A DNA stretch of 64,000 nucleotides from an uncultured Sphingopyxis sp. (lineage in GTDB: Bacteria > Pseudomonadota > Alphaproteobacteria > Sphingomonadales > Sphingomonadaceae): the NCBI RefSeq assembly GCF_900078365.1, contig NZ_LT598653.1:3977501-4041500 (forward strand), written 5' to 3'. Within the stretch, counting starts at the first letter, position 1. Every line of letters starts with the position of its first letter. The notes below the pieces were generated by a model. It was not told where the DNA came from, did no database searches, and was given only the letters and a program-made list of their open reading frames with translations. A program made the translations under genes and the position numbers. Shown here one piece after another: positions 23,539-32,372 of the stretch.

Positions 23539-25200
23539 ATGACCGAAACGCTCTCCATCGTCCTTTCACAGATGACCCAGGCGGTCGGTGACCTCGCGGC
23601 CAACGCCGATGCGATGCGTAGGGTTCGCGCCCGCCACCGCGACGCCGACCTCATCCTCTACCCCGAGTTCCAGCTGATCGGTTATCCGCCCGAGGATCTG
23701 GTGCTGAAGCCCGCGCTCGCCGAGCGCGCGGCGACGCTGCTCGCCGAGCTTGCGGCCGAAACCGCCGACGGCGGTCCGGCGATGCTCGTTGGGTCGGTCG
23801 AACGGGAGGGCGCGGATCTCTATAATATCGTCGCGCTGCTCGACGGCGGGAAAATCGTCGCGACGCGGCGCAAGCACGAACTGCCCAATTACGGCACTTT
23901 CGACGAGAAGCGCATCTTCGCGCCCGGCCCGCTGCCGGACATCGTCGAATGGCGCGGGGTCAAGCTCGGGCTGCCGATCTGCGAGGACGGCTGGCTGCCG
24001 ACGGTGTGCCGGCATCTTGCCGCGCAGGGCGCCGAACTGCTGATCTCGGTCAACGGCAGCCCCTATGAAATCGACAAGGACGAGCGGCGGCTGACGCAGG
24101 TGTTCCGAAGCCGCGTCGCCGAAACGAAATTGCCGCTGATCTTCCTCAACCGTATCGGCGGGCAGGACGAGCTGGTGTTCGACGGCTGTTCGTTCGTCCT
24201 CAATGACGATGGGACGACCGCGCACCGGTTGACCGACTGGGAGGCCGAGGAGCGCGTCACGCGCTGGACGAAGGCGGACGACGGGCGCTGGGTCTGCGAG
24301 CCCGGCGCGATCGCCGAATGGGAGGCGCACCCCGCCGACATCTATAGCGCGATGATCCTCAGCTTGCGCGACTATGTGACACGCAACCGCTTCCCCGGCG
24401 TCGTGCTCGGCCTGTCGGGCGGGATCGATTCGGCGATCTGCGCCGCGATCGCCGCCGACGCGCTCGGGCCGGACAAGGTCTGGTGCGTGATGCTGCCGAG
24501 CCGCTTCACCAGCGAGGAGAGCCTGTCCGACGCCGCGGACTGCGCGAAGATGATCGGCTGCCGGCTCGACACGATCCCGATCGTCCCCGCGGTCGAGGCC
24601 TTCGACCAGATGCTCGCGGACAGCTTCGCCGACCGCGACGTCGACATCACCGAGGAGAATGTTCAGTCGCGCATCCGCGGCGTCACCTTGATGGCGCTCA
24701 GCAACAAGTTCGGGCCGATGCTGCTGACGACGGGCAACAAGAGCGAGATGAGCGTCGGCTATGCGACCATCTATGGCGATATGGCGGGCGGCTATAATCC
24801 GCTGAAGGACGCGTACAAGATGACGGTCTTTGCGATCGCCAAATGGCGCAACGAAAATGTCCCGCGCCTGTCGCGCAACCCGGTGACCCCGGTGATGCCC
24901 GACAATATCGTCACCAAGCCGCCGAGCGCCGAACTGCGCCCCGACCAGAAGGACGAAGACAGCCTGCCGCCCTATGCCGATCTTGACCGCATGCTCCACA
25001 TGCTGGTCGAGGAGGAAGCGAGCGTCGACGATGTCGTCGCGCGTTACGGCTTCGATCGCGACGCGGTGGCGCGGATCGAGCGGCTGCTGATGCTCGCCGA
25101 ATATAAGCGCCGCCAAGCGCCCCCGGGGGTCAAGCTGTCGACGCGCAATTTCGGCCGCGACCGGCGCTATCCGATCACGCATGGTTTTCGCACTGCCTGA
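23539..25200 (+). CDS. nadE: NAD+ synthase, glutamine-hydrolysing
   Basis: The 553-residue enzyme joins a nitrilase-type glutaminase domain (about 1-270) to an NAD synthetase domain. The glutaminase triad is Glu43 in PEFQLIGYPPEDL, Lys112 and Cys148 in LPICEDGW. The ATP-pyrophosphatase loop is SGGIDS at 293-298. It amidates nicotinate adenine dinucleotide to NAD with ammonia from glutamine. It is preceded by a composite repeat and followed, 48 bases on, by gltX on the same strand. Confidence 0.97.
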   Translation: MTETLSIVLSQMTQAVGDLAANADAMRRVRARHRDADLILYPEFQLIGYPPEDLVLKPALAERAATLLAELAAETADGGPAMLVGSVEREGADLYNIVALLDGGKIVATRRKHELPNYGTFDEKRIFAPGPLPDIVEWRGVKLGLPICEDGWLPTVCRHLAAQGAELLISVNGSPYEIDKDERRLTQVFRSRVAETKLPLIFLNRIGGQDELVFDGCSFVLNDDGTTAHRLTDWEAEERVTRWTKADDGRWVCEPGAIAEWEAHPADIYSAMILSLRDYVTRNRFPGVVLGLSGGIDSAICAAIAADALGPDKVWCVMLPSRFTSEESLSDAADCAKMIGCRLDTIPIVPAVEAFDQMLADSFADRDVDITEENVQSRIRGVTLMALSNKFGPMLLTTGNKSEMSVGYATIYGDMAGGYNPLKDAYKMTVFAIAKWRNENVPRLSRNPVTPVMPDNIVTKPPSAELRPDQKDEDSLPPYADLDRMLHMLVEEEASVDDVVARYGFDRDAVARIERLLMLAEYKRRQAPPGVKLSTRNFGRDRRYPITHGFRTA

Positions 25201-25248
25201 CATCCGCCGGACTCGCGTCGCGTGCGAAACAGGCTATAGGCGCCGCCT

Positions 25249-26568
25249 ATGACCGTTGTTACCCGCTTCGCTCCTTCGCCGACCGGCAGCCTTCATGTCG
25301 GCAATGTCCGCACCGCGCTCCATAACTGGCTGTGGGCGCGCAAGCATGGTGGGCGCTTCCTGCTGCGCATCGATGATACCGACCTCGAGCGGTCGAAGGA
25401 GGAATATGTCGAGGGCATTCGCGCCGACCTCGCGTGGCTCGGGCTCGACGTCGACGGCGAGGAGCGGCAGTCGGCGCGCTTTGCGCTTTACGAGGGTGAG
25501 TTCGAGAAATTGAAGGCGGCGGGGCGCGTCTATGCCTGTTACGAGACGCCCGAGGAACTCGAGATTCGCCGCAAGGTGCTGCTCTCGCGCGGGCTGCCCC
25601 CGGTTTACGAGCGCAAGCCCGAGGGGGCGCCGGTGCCCGAGGGCGTGGCGCCGCACTGGCGTTTCCGGCTCGACCATGACGCCGCGATCGAATGGACCGA
25701 CATGGTCCGCGGTCCGCAGCATTTCGAGCCGAAGACGATGTCCGACCCCGTCGTACGGCGCGCCGACGGCAGCTGGCTCTATCTGCTGCCGAGCGTGATC
25801 GACGACATCGCGATGGGCATTTCCCACGTCGTGCGCGGCGAGGATCATGTGTCGAACACCGCGGCGCAGATCCAGATGTTCGATGCGCTCGGGGCGCGGC
25901 CGCCTCAGTTCGCGCACGAAGCCTTGCTCGTCGGGACCGAGGGCAAATTGTCGAAGCGGCTGGGCTCGCTCGGCATGGAGCGCCTGCGCGAGGAAGGGAT
26001 CGAACCGATCGCGCTCGTCGCGCTGCTCGCGCGGCTCGGCACCAGCGATCCGGTCGAGCCGGTGACCGATGCGGTGCCGTTGATCGAAAGCATTGATTTC
26101 GCGCGTTTCGGACGCGCCCCCGCGCGCTTCGACGAGGCGGAGCTCGCGCTGCTCAACCAGAAAATCCTGCATCACACGCCCCACGCCGCGGTCGCCGACC
26201 GCCTGCCCGCCGCGATCGGCGAAGCGCGCTGGAACGCGATTCGCCCGAACCTGGCGACGGTCGCCGAGGCGGCCGAGTGGGTGGCGGTGTTCGACGGGCC
26301 CTTTGCGCCGCCGCCCGTCGAGGACGCCGACCGCGCCGTGCTCGCCGCCGCCGCCGCCGCCGCGCCGGGCATCGACTGGGCGGGCGACCCGTGGCACGCG
26401 CTGACCGGCGCGGCGAAGGAGGCGACGGGGGCCAAGGGCCGCGCGCTCTTCCTGCCGCTGCGCCGCGCGCTCACGGCGCGTGATCATGGCCCCGACATGG
26501 CGGAACTGCTGCCGCTGATCGACAAGGGCGAGGCGGTCGCGCGGCTGGCGGCGGCCGGGGGCTCATAA
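25249..26568 (+). CDS. gltX: Glutamate--tRNA ligase
   Basis: The 439-residue class I synthetase has the HIGH-like motif HVGN in APSPTGSLHVGNVRTAL (residues 9-25) and the KMSKS-like KLSKR at 232-236. It is shorter than the E. coli protein, like the second GluRS found in many alphaproteobacteria, which may prefer tRNA-Gln or tRNA-Glu. The sequence alone does not fix the tRNA specificity. A VRRADGSWLYLLPSVIDDI stretch is family-typical. Confidence 0.96.
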   Translation: MTVVTRFAPSPTGSLHVGNVRTALHNWLWARKHGGRFLLRIDDTDLERSKEEYVEGIRADLAWLGLDVDGEERQSARFALYEGEFEKLKAAGRVYACYETPEELEIRRKVLLSRGLPPVYERKPEGAPVPEGVAPHWRFRLDHDAAIEWTDMVRGPQHFEPKTMSDPVVRRADGSWLYLLPSVIDDIAMGISHVVRGEDHVSNTAAQIQMFDALGARPPQFAHEALLVGTEGKLSKRLGSLGMERLREEGIEPIALVALLARLGTSDPVEPVTDAVPLIESIDFARFGRAPARFDEAELALLNQKILHHTPHAAVADRLPAAIGEARWNAIRPNLATVAEAAEWVAVFDGPFAPPPVEDADRAVLAAAAAAAPGIDWAGDPWHALTGAAKEATGAKGRALFLPLRRALTARDHGPDMAELLPLIDKGEAVARLAAAGGS

Positions 26569-26582
26569 CGAAAGCCGCCGTA

Positions 26583-26785
26583 GCGCCCCTGCGAAGGCAG
26601 GGGCCCACCTCCTGCCGCCGACCTTTAGAGCGTTTTCAAGTCAGGTGGAATCACCTGACGACTCGGAAAACGCGGTAAAACAAGAATCTAGAGTGCCGGT
26701 TTTGATTCGATCAAAACCGAACGCGCTCTAGAGCGGTTTCTTGGCCGCAAACCCGGGTGATGGGCCCCTGCCTTCGCAGGGGCGC
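26583..26785. repeat. Nested repeat: ~110-bp element inside a palindrome
   Basis: Outer arms at 26583-26608 and 26761-26785 (GCGCCCCTGCGAAGGCAGGG type) are complementary. Between them lies a separate element with hairpins TCAGGTG-GAAT-CACCTGA (26641-26658) and CGGTTTTGA-TTCGA-TCAAAACCG (26697-26719) and AGAGCG at both ends. The inner element resembles sequence common in sphingomonads and rhizobia. Confidence 0.88.
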
Positions 26786-26826
26786 AGCGGGAAGCAGACC
26801 CAAGCGATCAGCTTGACAAATAGGTT

Positions 26827-26838
26827 ATGTTATAACAT
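26827..26838. promoter_or_regulatory. Perfect palindrome ATGTTATAACAT, possible Zur box
   Basis: The 12-base perfect palindrome is 75 bases before the tonB start, next to a TTGACA at 26813-26818. ATGTTATAACAT is close to the core of alphaproteobacterial Zur (zinc uptake) operators as I know them. It may overlap the promoter. Confidence 0.5.
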
Positions 26839-26912
26839 CATTGTTGCGTGACCGGGCTGATGGCGGCGGTCGACAGCCGCCGGGGCCGGGTCGACAGGCA
26901 AGGAGAGATGCC

Positions 26913-27650
26913 ATGACCCTGATACCCCTGATTTCGGCGATTGTAGCCGCGCCCGAGAGGGCGGCGGTTCCTACGGGCGCCCCGGCGCTTCAACCCCGCA
27001 ACAGCTATGGCGCGGGCAACCGCCACCGGCCCGTTGCCGCGCTGCTGGCGATAGGGCTCCCCGCAGCACTGGTGACCGCGGTGGCGCTGTCGCCGATGAT
27101 TATCGTCGACGAACCCGTGACCGCCACGCCGCCGTGGAAAAGCATCCTTCTGCCCAAACCGAAACCGCCCGAACCGCAGCCCGACCCCAAGCCGCAGACG
27201 CAGCCGCCGCAGCAACGGGTTACGGCGCCGCCGAGCCCGCTGCCGCCGGTGGCGCAGGACCCGCCCGAGGCGCCGCCGCTTCCGCCCTATGTCCCGCCCG
27301 CGGGGACGGGCAGCGGGCCATCGGTCCCGCTCGATCCGCCCGTCGCGCCGCCCAAGCCGAAGCTCGTGCTCGCCGACATCGATCCGCGCTTCGCCGATGC
27401 CTTCCAGCCCGAATATCCGGCGCGCGAGCAGCGCGGCGGGATCGAAGGCGCGGCGAAGGTCCGCGTGCTCATCGGCACCGACGGGCGCGTCAAGGCGGTC
27501 GAGCTGATCAGCGCCGACAGCCCGGCCTTTTTCGAGGCGACGAAACGCCGCGCGCTCGCCAGATGGCGTTTCAAGCCCGCGACGCGCGGCGGAGTGCCCG
27601 AGGAAAGCTGGAAGGTGATGACCGTCCGCTTCGAGATAGAGAACGCCTGA
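26913..27650 (+). CDS. tonB: TonB family energy transducer
   Basis: Start at the ATG 26913 after AAGGAGAG; 245 residues. There is one membrane helix (about 42-60), then a Pro/Lys-rich periplasmic stretch (PPWKSILLPKPKPPEP and many PP/QP pairs, about 73-140), then a TonB C-terminal domain with YPAREQRGGIEGAAKVRVL and RALARWRFKPATRGG. It differs from the classic TonB by a longer N-terminal tail. It would pass energy to TonB-dependent receptors. The nearby Zur-like palindrome hints at zinc uptake. A terminator follows. Confidence 0.92.
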   Translation: MTLIPLISAIVAAPERAAVPTGAPALQPRNSYGAGNRHRPVAALLAIGLPAALVTAVALSPMIIVDEPVTATPPWKSILLPKPKPPEPQPDPKPQTQPPQQRVTAPPSPLPPVAQDPPEAPPLPPYVPPAGTGSGPSVPLDPPVAPPKPKLVLADIDPRFADAFQPEYPAREQRGGIEGAAKVRVLIGTDGRVKAVELISADSPAFFEATKRRALARWRFKPATRGGVPEESWKVMTVRFEIENA

Positions 27651-27671
27651 GGGCGCGAGCAGACCCCTCCT

Positions 27672-27706
27672 GGGCGGGCGGCCGATCTTGCCGCCCGCCC
27701 TTCGCT
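27672..27706 (+). terminator. Terminator after tonB
   Basis: An 11-bp stem (GGGCGGGCGGC at 27672-27682 with GCCGCCCGCCC at 27690-27700) is followed by TTCGCTTT. It is 21 bases after the tonB stop. Confidence 0.85.
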
Positions 27707-27871
27707 TTCGCTTGACAGAAAGGCCGAATCCCGCCAAAGGCGCCCGGATATTGGAGGGCGGCGCGGCGTCGCGCGGCCCTTTCATGTTTTTCACACCAAC
27801 GTCGGGGCCCCTAGTCCCGCCGCATCCATCGGATCTCCGGCGGATGTGCAGTTACTTCGAGGAATAGGGCC

Positions 27872-28039
27872 ATGGCTAAGCCGACGACCGTCAAGATCAA
27901 GCTGGTGAGCACCGCCGACACGGGCTTTTTCTATGTCACCAAGAAGAACCCGCGCACGATGACCGAGAAAATGTCGGTGCGCAAATATGACCCGCGTGCG
28001 CGCAAGCATGTCGAGTTCAAGGAAGCCAAGATCAAGTGA
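27872..28039 (+). CDS. rpmG: 50S ribosomal protein L33
   Basis: The 55-residue protein starts MAKPTTVKIKLVSTADTGFF, then YVTKKNPRTM and VRKYDPRARKHVEFKEAKIK, which is L33 of the Cys-less type. The Zn-binding cysteines of some L33 forms are absent, which is normal for this paralogue and means it does not need zinc. AGGAATAGGG serves as the ribosome site. The gene is monocistronic, with a strong terminator. Confidence 0.97.
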   Translation: MAKPTTVKIKLVSTADTGFFYVTKKNPRTMTEKMSVRKYDPRARKHVEFKEAKIK

Positions 28040-28106
28040 CGCATTTCTCCACGCGCTGAAAGCGCGTGGGTAAGGAATGCGTCATCCCCGCGAAGGCGGG
28101 GATCCA

Positions 28107-28131
28107 GGGCGGCCGCGTGCCGCCCTTTTTT
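28107..28131 (+). terminator. Rho-independent terminator after rpmG
   Basis: GGGCGGC at 28107-28113 pairs with GCCGCCC at 28119-28125 around CGCGT, then TTTTTT. An additional hairpin without T-run lies at 28049-28069. Confidence 0.92.
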
Positions 28132-28183
28132 GCGTGCTCGGCATGGGCGGCTTTGGGGTGGTGAACCGCCGTTGCCTATAACC

Positions 28184-28275
28184 GTCGCCCCCGCGAAGGC
28201 GGGGGCCGCCAGCGGCCTTAATCAGCGGCGCCCGCGTAAACCGACAGCGGCCCCCGCCTTCGCGGGGGCGACGGC
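28184..28275. repeat. Dispersed palindrome, GTCGCCCCCGCGAAGGCGGG type
   Basis: Arms at 28184-28211 and 28248-28275 are nearly perfect complements. It lies between the rpmG terminator and the convergent porin-type gene. A lone arm also occurs at about 28081-28104. Confidence 0.88.
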
Positions 28276-28295
28276 TAGTTTCGGCCGAAACCCCC

Positions 28296-29318
28296 TCAGA
28301 ATTGATAAGCCAGCCCGGCGCCGAAAAGCCATTGGTCGGCGCTGCCGGCGTCGGCCACGATCGGCGATCTGGCGAAGCGCGAGGCGATGCGGCCATATTG
28401 CGCGCCGCCGATCAGCGTGAACCCCTTTCGAAGGTCGCCCGACAGCGAATAGGCGCCCGCGATGCCCAGCGTATATTTGCCCGCGGTCGCCTTGCGCCCC
28501 GCGCCGTCATAGACGGGCAGCCCGCTCGCGGCGCTGTCTTCGGCGTCGATGTCGTAATAATAGCGGCCGAAACCCTTGCCGTAGAAGTTCACCGAGGCCG
28601 AGACACCGATATAGGCGCGTTTCGACAGCGGCGTGCCATAATCGATCGTCGGCGAAGCGGTCCAGCTGCCGTGGCGGCCCGAGACATCCTTCGACGCCGA
28701 CATGCGAAAGCCGAGTTGGTCATATTTGCTGGTCAGAACGCCGGTCTGGGTGACCCCGGCGAACAGCCCGAGCTCGACCGCGACCTTGCGCTTGCCGAGC
28801 GCCGCGACCTGCGGATCGTCGATCTTGCCGCTGCGGTCGCCGCGCAGGCTGATCGTCGGGCCGAATTTGAAGTCGGTCCTTTGCCCCCGCCGCTGGCGGA
28901 TCAGGTCGACCACCAAATTGGTGCCGCGCGTCGAAAAGGAAAAGCCGCTGACCCGCCCGCGGAAATAAAAGGCCGGCAGGGTGCGCCGATCGTCCGAGCC
29001 GTTATATTTCGGCGTGTTCAAAACCCCCACAGCGACCGCGAAATAGTCGCGCGACCATTTGCGTTCGGGATCGTCGTCCTGCGGCCGCGCGGGAGGCAGC
29101 AGGATAGTCTCGTCTATCTCGGTGTTCTGGAAATAGGCGACCGCCTGTTCGTCGTCGCCGGTGGCGAGCATGGCGTCGCCGATCGCCGGCAGGTCATAGG
29201 GAAGCGCGGCATCCTCGGCGGCGGCGGGCGCGGCGAGGCCGGCGACAGTGAAGACGGCAAGAAGAGGGAGCGAGCGAACCGGACGGGCCAAGCGGAACAA
29301 CAAGGTCAAATCGGGCAT
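28296..29318 (-). CDS. MipA/OmpV family outer-membrane protein
   Basis: I start at 29318, as AGGCGG lies at proper distance; the ATG at 29324 directly abuts it. The 340-residue product has a signal peptide (about 1-32, ending AAPAAA), a disordered linker, then a beta-barrel with alternating strands such as DYFAVAVGVLNTPKYNGSD and TLIGGAQYGRIASRF, ending in the terminal Phe (AGLAYQF) typical of Bam substrates. OmpV/MipA proteins are beta-barrels; MipA is a scaffold for murein enzymes in E. coli, which may not apply here. Confidence 0.88.
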   Translation of the reverse strand: MPDLTLLFRLARPVRSLPLLAVFTVAGLAAPAAAEDAALPYDLPAIGDAMLATGDDEQAVAYFQNTEIDETILLPPARPQDDDPERKWSRDYFAVAVGVLNTPKYNGSDDRRTLPAFYFRGRVSGFSFSTRGTNLVVDLIRQRRGQRTDFKFGPTISLRGDRSGKIDDPQVAALGKRKVAVELGLFAGVTQTGVLTSKYDQLGFRMSASKDVSGRHGSWTASPTIDYGTPLSKRAYIGVSASVNFYGKGFGRYYYDIDAEDSAASGLPVYDGAGRKATAGKYTLGIAGAYSLSGDLRKGFTLIGGAQYGRIASRFARSPIVADAGSADQWLFGAGLAYQF

Positions 29319-29515
29319 AAACATCCGCCTATATTTTCTTTGTCTATACCCCTCTTTACGGGGGTGTAAGTAAACAACGCGCCTTTGCAACGTCTTCGTC
29401 TTGCGGAGGGACGCATTTCGCCGCATGTGGCTTTCATGTCACGACGCTCCTTCGCCGCTTTCATATGCCCCCGAAGCGCCATTGGTTCCACTGGGCTACC
29501 CCGGCGTCGGCGCGC

Positions 29516-29746
29516 ATGACCCGAATTCCGCGCCTGATCGGCTATGGCTTCATGGCGGCGGCGGCGCTGCTGGCCGCGGTGATGAAGAAGGAAGGCGTCG
29601 AGACGATCGGGCCGCTGCCCGCCATCGCGGTCGCGCTGTTCCTCGGCATGGTCGGGGTGATGCTGGTATTCACCGACCTGATGGTGCGCGGGCTTTACGC
29701 GCAGATCGATGCGGCGAAGCGGCGCGAGGAAGAGGGCGGCGACTGA
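29516..29746 (+). CDS. Small membrane protein of unknown function
   Basis: A 76-residue protein with two hydrophobic segments (about 12-23 and 34-56) and a charged C-terminus (DAAKRREEEGGD). The start is uncertain: ATGs at 29465 and 29516 are both possible and neither has a clear ribosome site; 29516 fits the protein-like part. It ends 46 bases before dxs, on the same strand. I do not recognise a family. Confidence 0.5.
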   Translation: MTRIPRLIGYGFMAAAALLAAVMKKEGVETIGPLPAIAVALFLGMVGVMLVFTDLMVRGLYAQIDAAKRREEEGGD

Positions 29747-29792
29747 TCCCTTTTCGTTCGACACCCTATCCGCTTGGCAGTATGACCGCGCG

Positions 29793-31721
29793 ATGACCGA
29801 TCGTCCGCATACGCCGCTGCTCGACACGGTGGATGTCCCCGCCGACCTCCGCAAGCTGAAGCCCGAAGACCTCCGCCAGTTCGCCGACGAACTGCGCGCC
29901 GAGATGATTTCGGCGGTGGGGACGACGGGCGGGCATCTCGGCTCGGGGCTCGGCGTCGTCGAGCTGACGACCGCGCTCCATTATGTGTTCGACACGCCGC
30001 GCGACAAGATCGTGTGGGACGTCGGCCACCAATGCTATCCGCACAAGATCATCACCGGGCGCCGCGACCGCATCCGCACGCTCAGGACCGGCGGCGGGCT
30101 TTCGGGCTTCACCAAGCGCAGCGAAAGCGAATATGATCCGTTCGGTGCGGCGCATTCGTCGACCTCGATCAGCGCGGCGCTGGGCTTTGCGATCGCCAAC
30201 AAGCTCAAGGACGAACCCGGGCGCGCGATTGCGGTGATCGGCGACGGATCGATGTCGGCGGGCATGGCCTATGAGGCGATGAACAATGCCCAGCAGGCGG
30301 GCAACCGGCTGATCGTGATCCTCAACGACAACGACATGTCGATCGCGCCGCCGGTGGGCGGACTTTCTGCCTATCTGGCGAAGCTCGTGTCGTCGCGCCC
30401 CTTCGTCGAGCTGCGCGAGATCGCGCGGCGCTTCGCGCGCAAATTGCCCGAGCCGCTGCACAAGGCGGCGAGAAAGACCGACGAATTCGCGCGCGGCATG
30501 GCGATGGGCGGGACCTTGTTCGAGGAACTCGGCTTTTACTATGTCGGGCCGATCGACGGGCATAATCTCGAGCATCTGATCCCGGTGCTCGAAAATGTCC
30601 GCGACAGCGAGCATGGCCCGGTGCTGATCCACGCGGTGACCAAGAAGGGCAAGGGCTATGCGCCCGCCGAGGCCGCCGCCGACAAATATCATGGCGTGCA
30701 GAAATTCGACGTCATCACTGGCGAGCAGGCGAAGGCGCCGCCGGGCCCGCCCGCCTACCAGAATGTCTTCGGCGAAACGCTCGCCAAGCTCGCCGAGCGC
30801 GACAAGCGGATCGTCGCGATCACCGCCGCGATGCCGTCGGGCACCGGGGTCGACAAATTCGCGAAGGCGCATCCCGAGCGCAGCTTTGACGTCGGGATCG
30901 CCGAGCAGCATGCGGTGACCTTCGCCGCGGGGCTCGCGGCGCAGGGAATGCGGCCGTTCGCGGCGATCTATTCGACTTTCCTCCAGCGCGCTTACGATCA
31001 GGTCGTCCACGACGTCGCGATCCAGAATCTGCCGGTGCGCTTCGCGATCGACCGCGCGGGGCTTGTGGGCGCCGACGGCTCGACGCACGCGGGCTCGTTC
31101 GACGTCACCTATCTCGCGACCTTGCCGAACATGGTGGTGATGGCGGCGGCCGACGAGGCCGAGCTCGTCCATATGACCTATACCGCGGCCGAATATGACG
31201 CCGGCCCGATCGCCTTCCGCTATCCGCGCGGGGGCGGCACCGGGGTGGCGCTGCCCGCGGTTCCCGAGAAGCTTCCGATCGGCAAGGGCCGCGTCGTGCG
31301 CAGCGGCAAGACCGTCGCGATCCTGTCGCTCGGCACGCGGCTCGCCGAGGCGCTCAAGGCCGCCGACACGCTCGAAGCGCGCGGGCTTTCGACGAGCGTG
31401 ATCGACCTCCGCTTCGCGAAACCGCTCGACGAGGAGCTGATCCGCAAGACGCTGGCGAGCCACGAGGTCTGCGTGACGATCGAGGAAGGCAGCATCGGCG
31501 GGCTCGGCGCGCATGTGCTGACGCTCGCGAGCGACGAGGGGCTGATCGACGCGGGGCTCAAGCTGCGCACGATGCGTCTGCCCGACGTCTTCCAGGATCA
31601 GGACAAACCCGAACTGCAATATGACGCCGCGGGGCTCAACGCGCCGCAGATCGTCGATACCGTGCTGAAGGCCCTGCGCCACAACAGCGCGGGGGTCGAG
31701 GAGGCGGGCGCGCGGGCCTGA
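29793..31721 (+). CDS. dxs: 1-deoxy-D-xylulose-5-phosphate synthase
   Basis: The 642-residue enzyme has the whole DXS plan: SAVGTTGGHLGSGLGVVELT near the N-terminus, the TPP loop GDGSMSAGMAYEAMNNA, ILNDNDMSIAPPVG and the second-domain motif GIAEQHAVTFAAGLA. It condenses pyruvate and glyceraldehyde 3-phosphate to DXP, the first step of the MEP isoprenoid pathway. I place the start at the ATG at 29793, as the upstream frame overlaps the previous gene. The extra C-terminal residues SAGVEEAGARA are not conserved. Confidence 0.97.
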   Translation: MTDRPHTPLLDTVDVPADLRKLKPEDLRQFADELRAEMISAVGTTGGHLGSGLGVVELTTALHYVFDTPRDKIVWDVGHQCYPHKIITGRRDRIRTLRTGGGLSGFTKRSESEYDPFGAAHSSTSISAALGFAIANKLKDEPGRAIAVIGDGSMSAGMAYEAMNNAQQAGNRLIVILNDNDMSIAPPVGGLSAYLAKLVSSRPFVELREIARRFARKLPEPLHKAARKTDEFARGMAMGGTLFEELGFYYVGPIDGHNLEHLIPVLENVRDSEHGPVLIHAVTKKGKGYAPAEAAADKYHGVQKFDVITGEQAKAPPGPPAYQNVFGETLAKLAERDKRIVAITAAMPSGTGVDKFAKAHPERSFDVGIAEQHAVTFAAGLAAQGMRPFAAIYSTFLQRAYDQVVHDVAIQNLPVRFAIDRAGLVGADGSTHAGSFDVTYLATLPNMVVMAAADEAELVHMTYTAAEYDAGPIAFRYPRGGGTGVALPAVPEKLPIGKGRVVRSGKTVAILSLGTRLAEALKAADTLEARGLSTSVIDLRFAKPLDEELIRKTLASHEVCVTIEEGSIGGLGAHVLTLASDEGLIDAGLKLRTMRLPDVFQDQDKPELQYDAAGLNAPQIVDTVLKALRHNSAGVEEAGARA

Positions 31722-31730
31722 GGCTGAAAT

Positions 31731-31834
31731 AATCTCACGCAAAGGCGCGAAGAAGGAAGCTGCCCGCTTTGTGTCTTTGTGTGAGATTGCGAGGGAAGCG
31801 CTGCCCCAGGTTTCTCGCACGAAGACGCAAAGAG
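31731..31834. repeat. Imperfect inverted repeat, CTCACGCAAAGGCGC type
   Basis: AATCTCACGCAAAGG at 31731-31745 pairs with CTTTGTGTGAGATT ending at 31788, and a third related arm (TCTCGCACGAAGACGCAAAG) lies at 31813-31832. A relative of this repeat is at 46369. Confidence 0.75.
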
Positions 31835-31881
31835 GGCGCGGCCATGCGGCATCGCCGCGTGCCGGTCACGCGCAGGGCATG

Positions 31882-31904
31882 AAAAAGGGCGGCCGAAGCC
31901 GCCC
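31882..31904 (-). terminator. Terminator after the DUF3035 gene
   Basis: GGGCGGC-TTCG-GCCGCCC followed by TTTTT on the minus strand, 24 bases beyond the DUF3035 stop. It ends the long minus-strand run that starts at purE. Confidence 0.92.
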
Positions 31905-31927
31905 GATTCCCTTGCAGGATTGAGGGA

Positions 31928-32347
31928 TTACGCCCCCGGAATCGAAGCCTGTGCGTCGCGGCCGTCGCCTTCGGGGGCGGCCAGGATGTCGCGGACGACA
32001 AGCCCCTTGTCGACGACCTGCGTGCCGGGGCTGCCGACCGCGCTGCGGATGCCAGGGTCGGCGCGCTGGCCGTCGGCGGCGCCGATGATCTGCGTCTCGC
32101 TCGCGCTGCGCTGCGACGCGCCGCCGAAGAGCGCGCGCAGCGTCTGTTCGGCGGTCGATTCGCCGCCGGGGCGCGCAGTGCCGGGCGCGGGCGGGGTGAG
32201 CGAGAAGTCGGGCGGCACGACGAGCGGCGCCTGACGCGACACCATCATCTCGTCGGGCCGGTCGCGGCTGAACAGGCTGTTCGACCCGCAGGCCGACAGG
32301 GTGGTGGCAAATATCGAGGCTGCCAGGATGGCGGTGGTCCGGTTCAC
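31928..32347 (-). CDS. DUF3035 lipoprotein
   Basis: The 139-residue product has a signal peptide with lipobox LSAC and a Cys at about residue 20. The SRQAPLVVPPDFSLTPPAPG stretch is the DUF3035 signature. The gene lies next to lspA, as in other Sphingomonadales, which fits as LspA processes lipoproteins. Its function is unknown; it may be a Bam- or Lol-like accessory. There are 25 bases between the two genes. Confidence 0.88.
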   Translation of the reverse strand: MNRTTAILAASIFATTLSACGSNSLFSRDRPDEMMVSRQAPLVVPPDFSLTPPAPGTARPGGESTAEQTLRALFGGASQRSASETQIIGAADGQRADPGIRSAVGSPGTQVVDKGLVVRDILAAPEGDGRDAQASIPGA

Positions 32348-32372
32348 GTCAAAAAACTCCTATGCGCCCCGT

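Noticed and set aside
23566..25203. Long minus-strand open frame opposite nadE
   Set aside because: Antisense shadow; the plus-strand product contains the complete catalytic motifs of NAD synthase.
27712..27745. TTGACA upstream of rpmG as a promoter
   Set aside because: No convincing -10 element at 16-18 bases spacing; I could not support a promoter call.
29766..31820. Long minus-strand open frame opposite dxs
   Set aside because: An antisense shadow of dxs, with an Arg/His/Leu-rich product of no known family.
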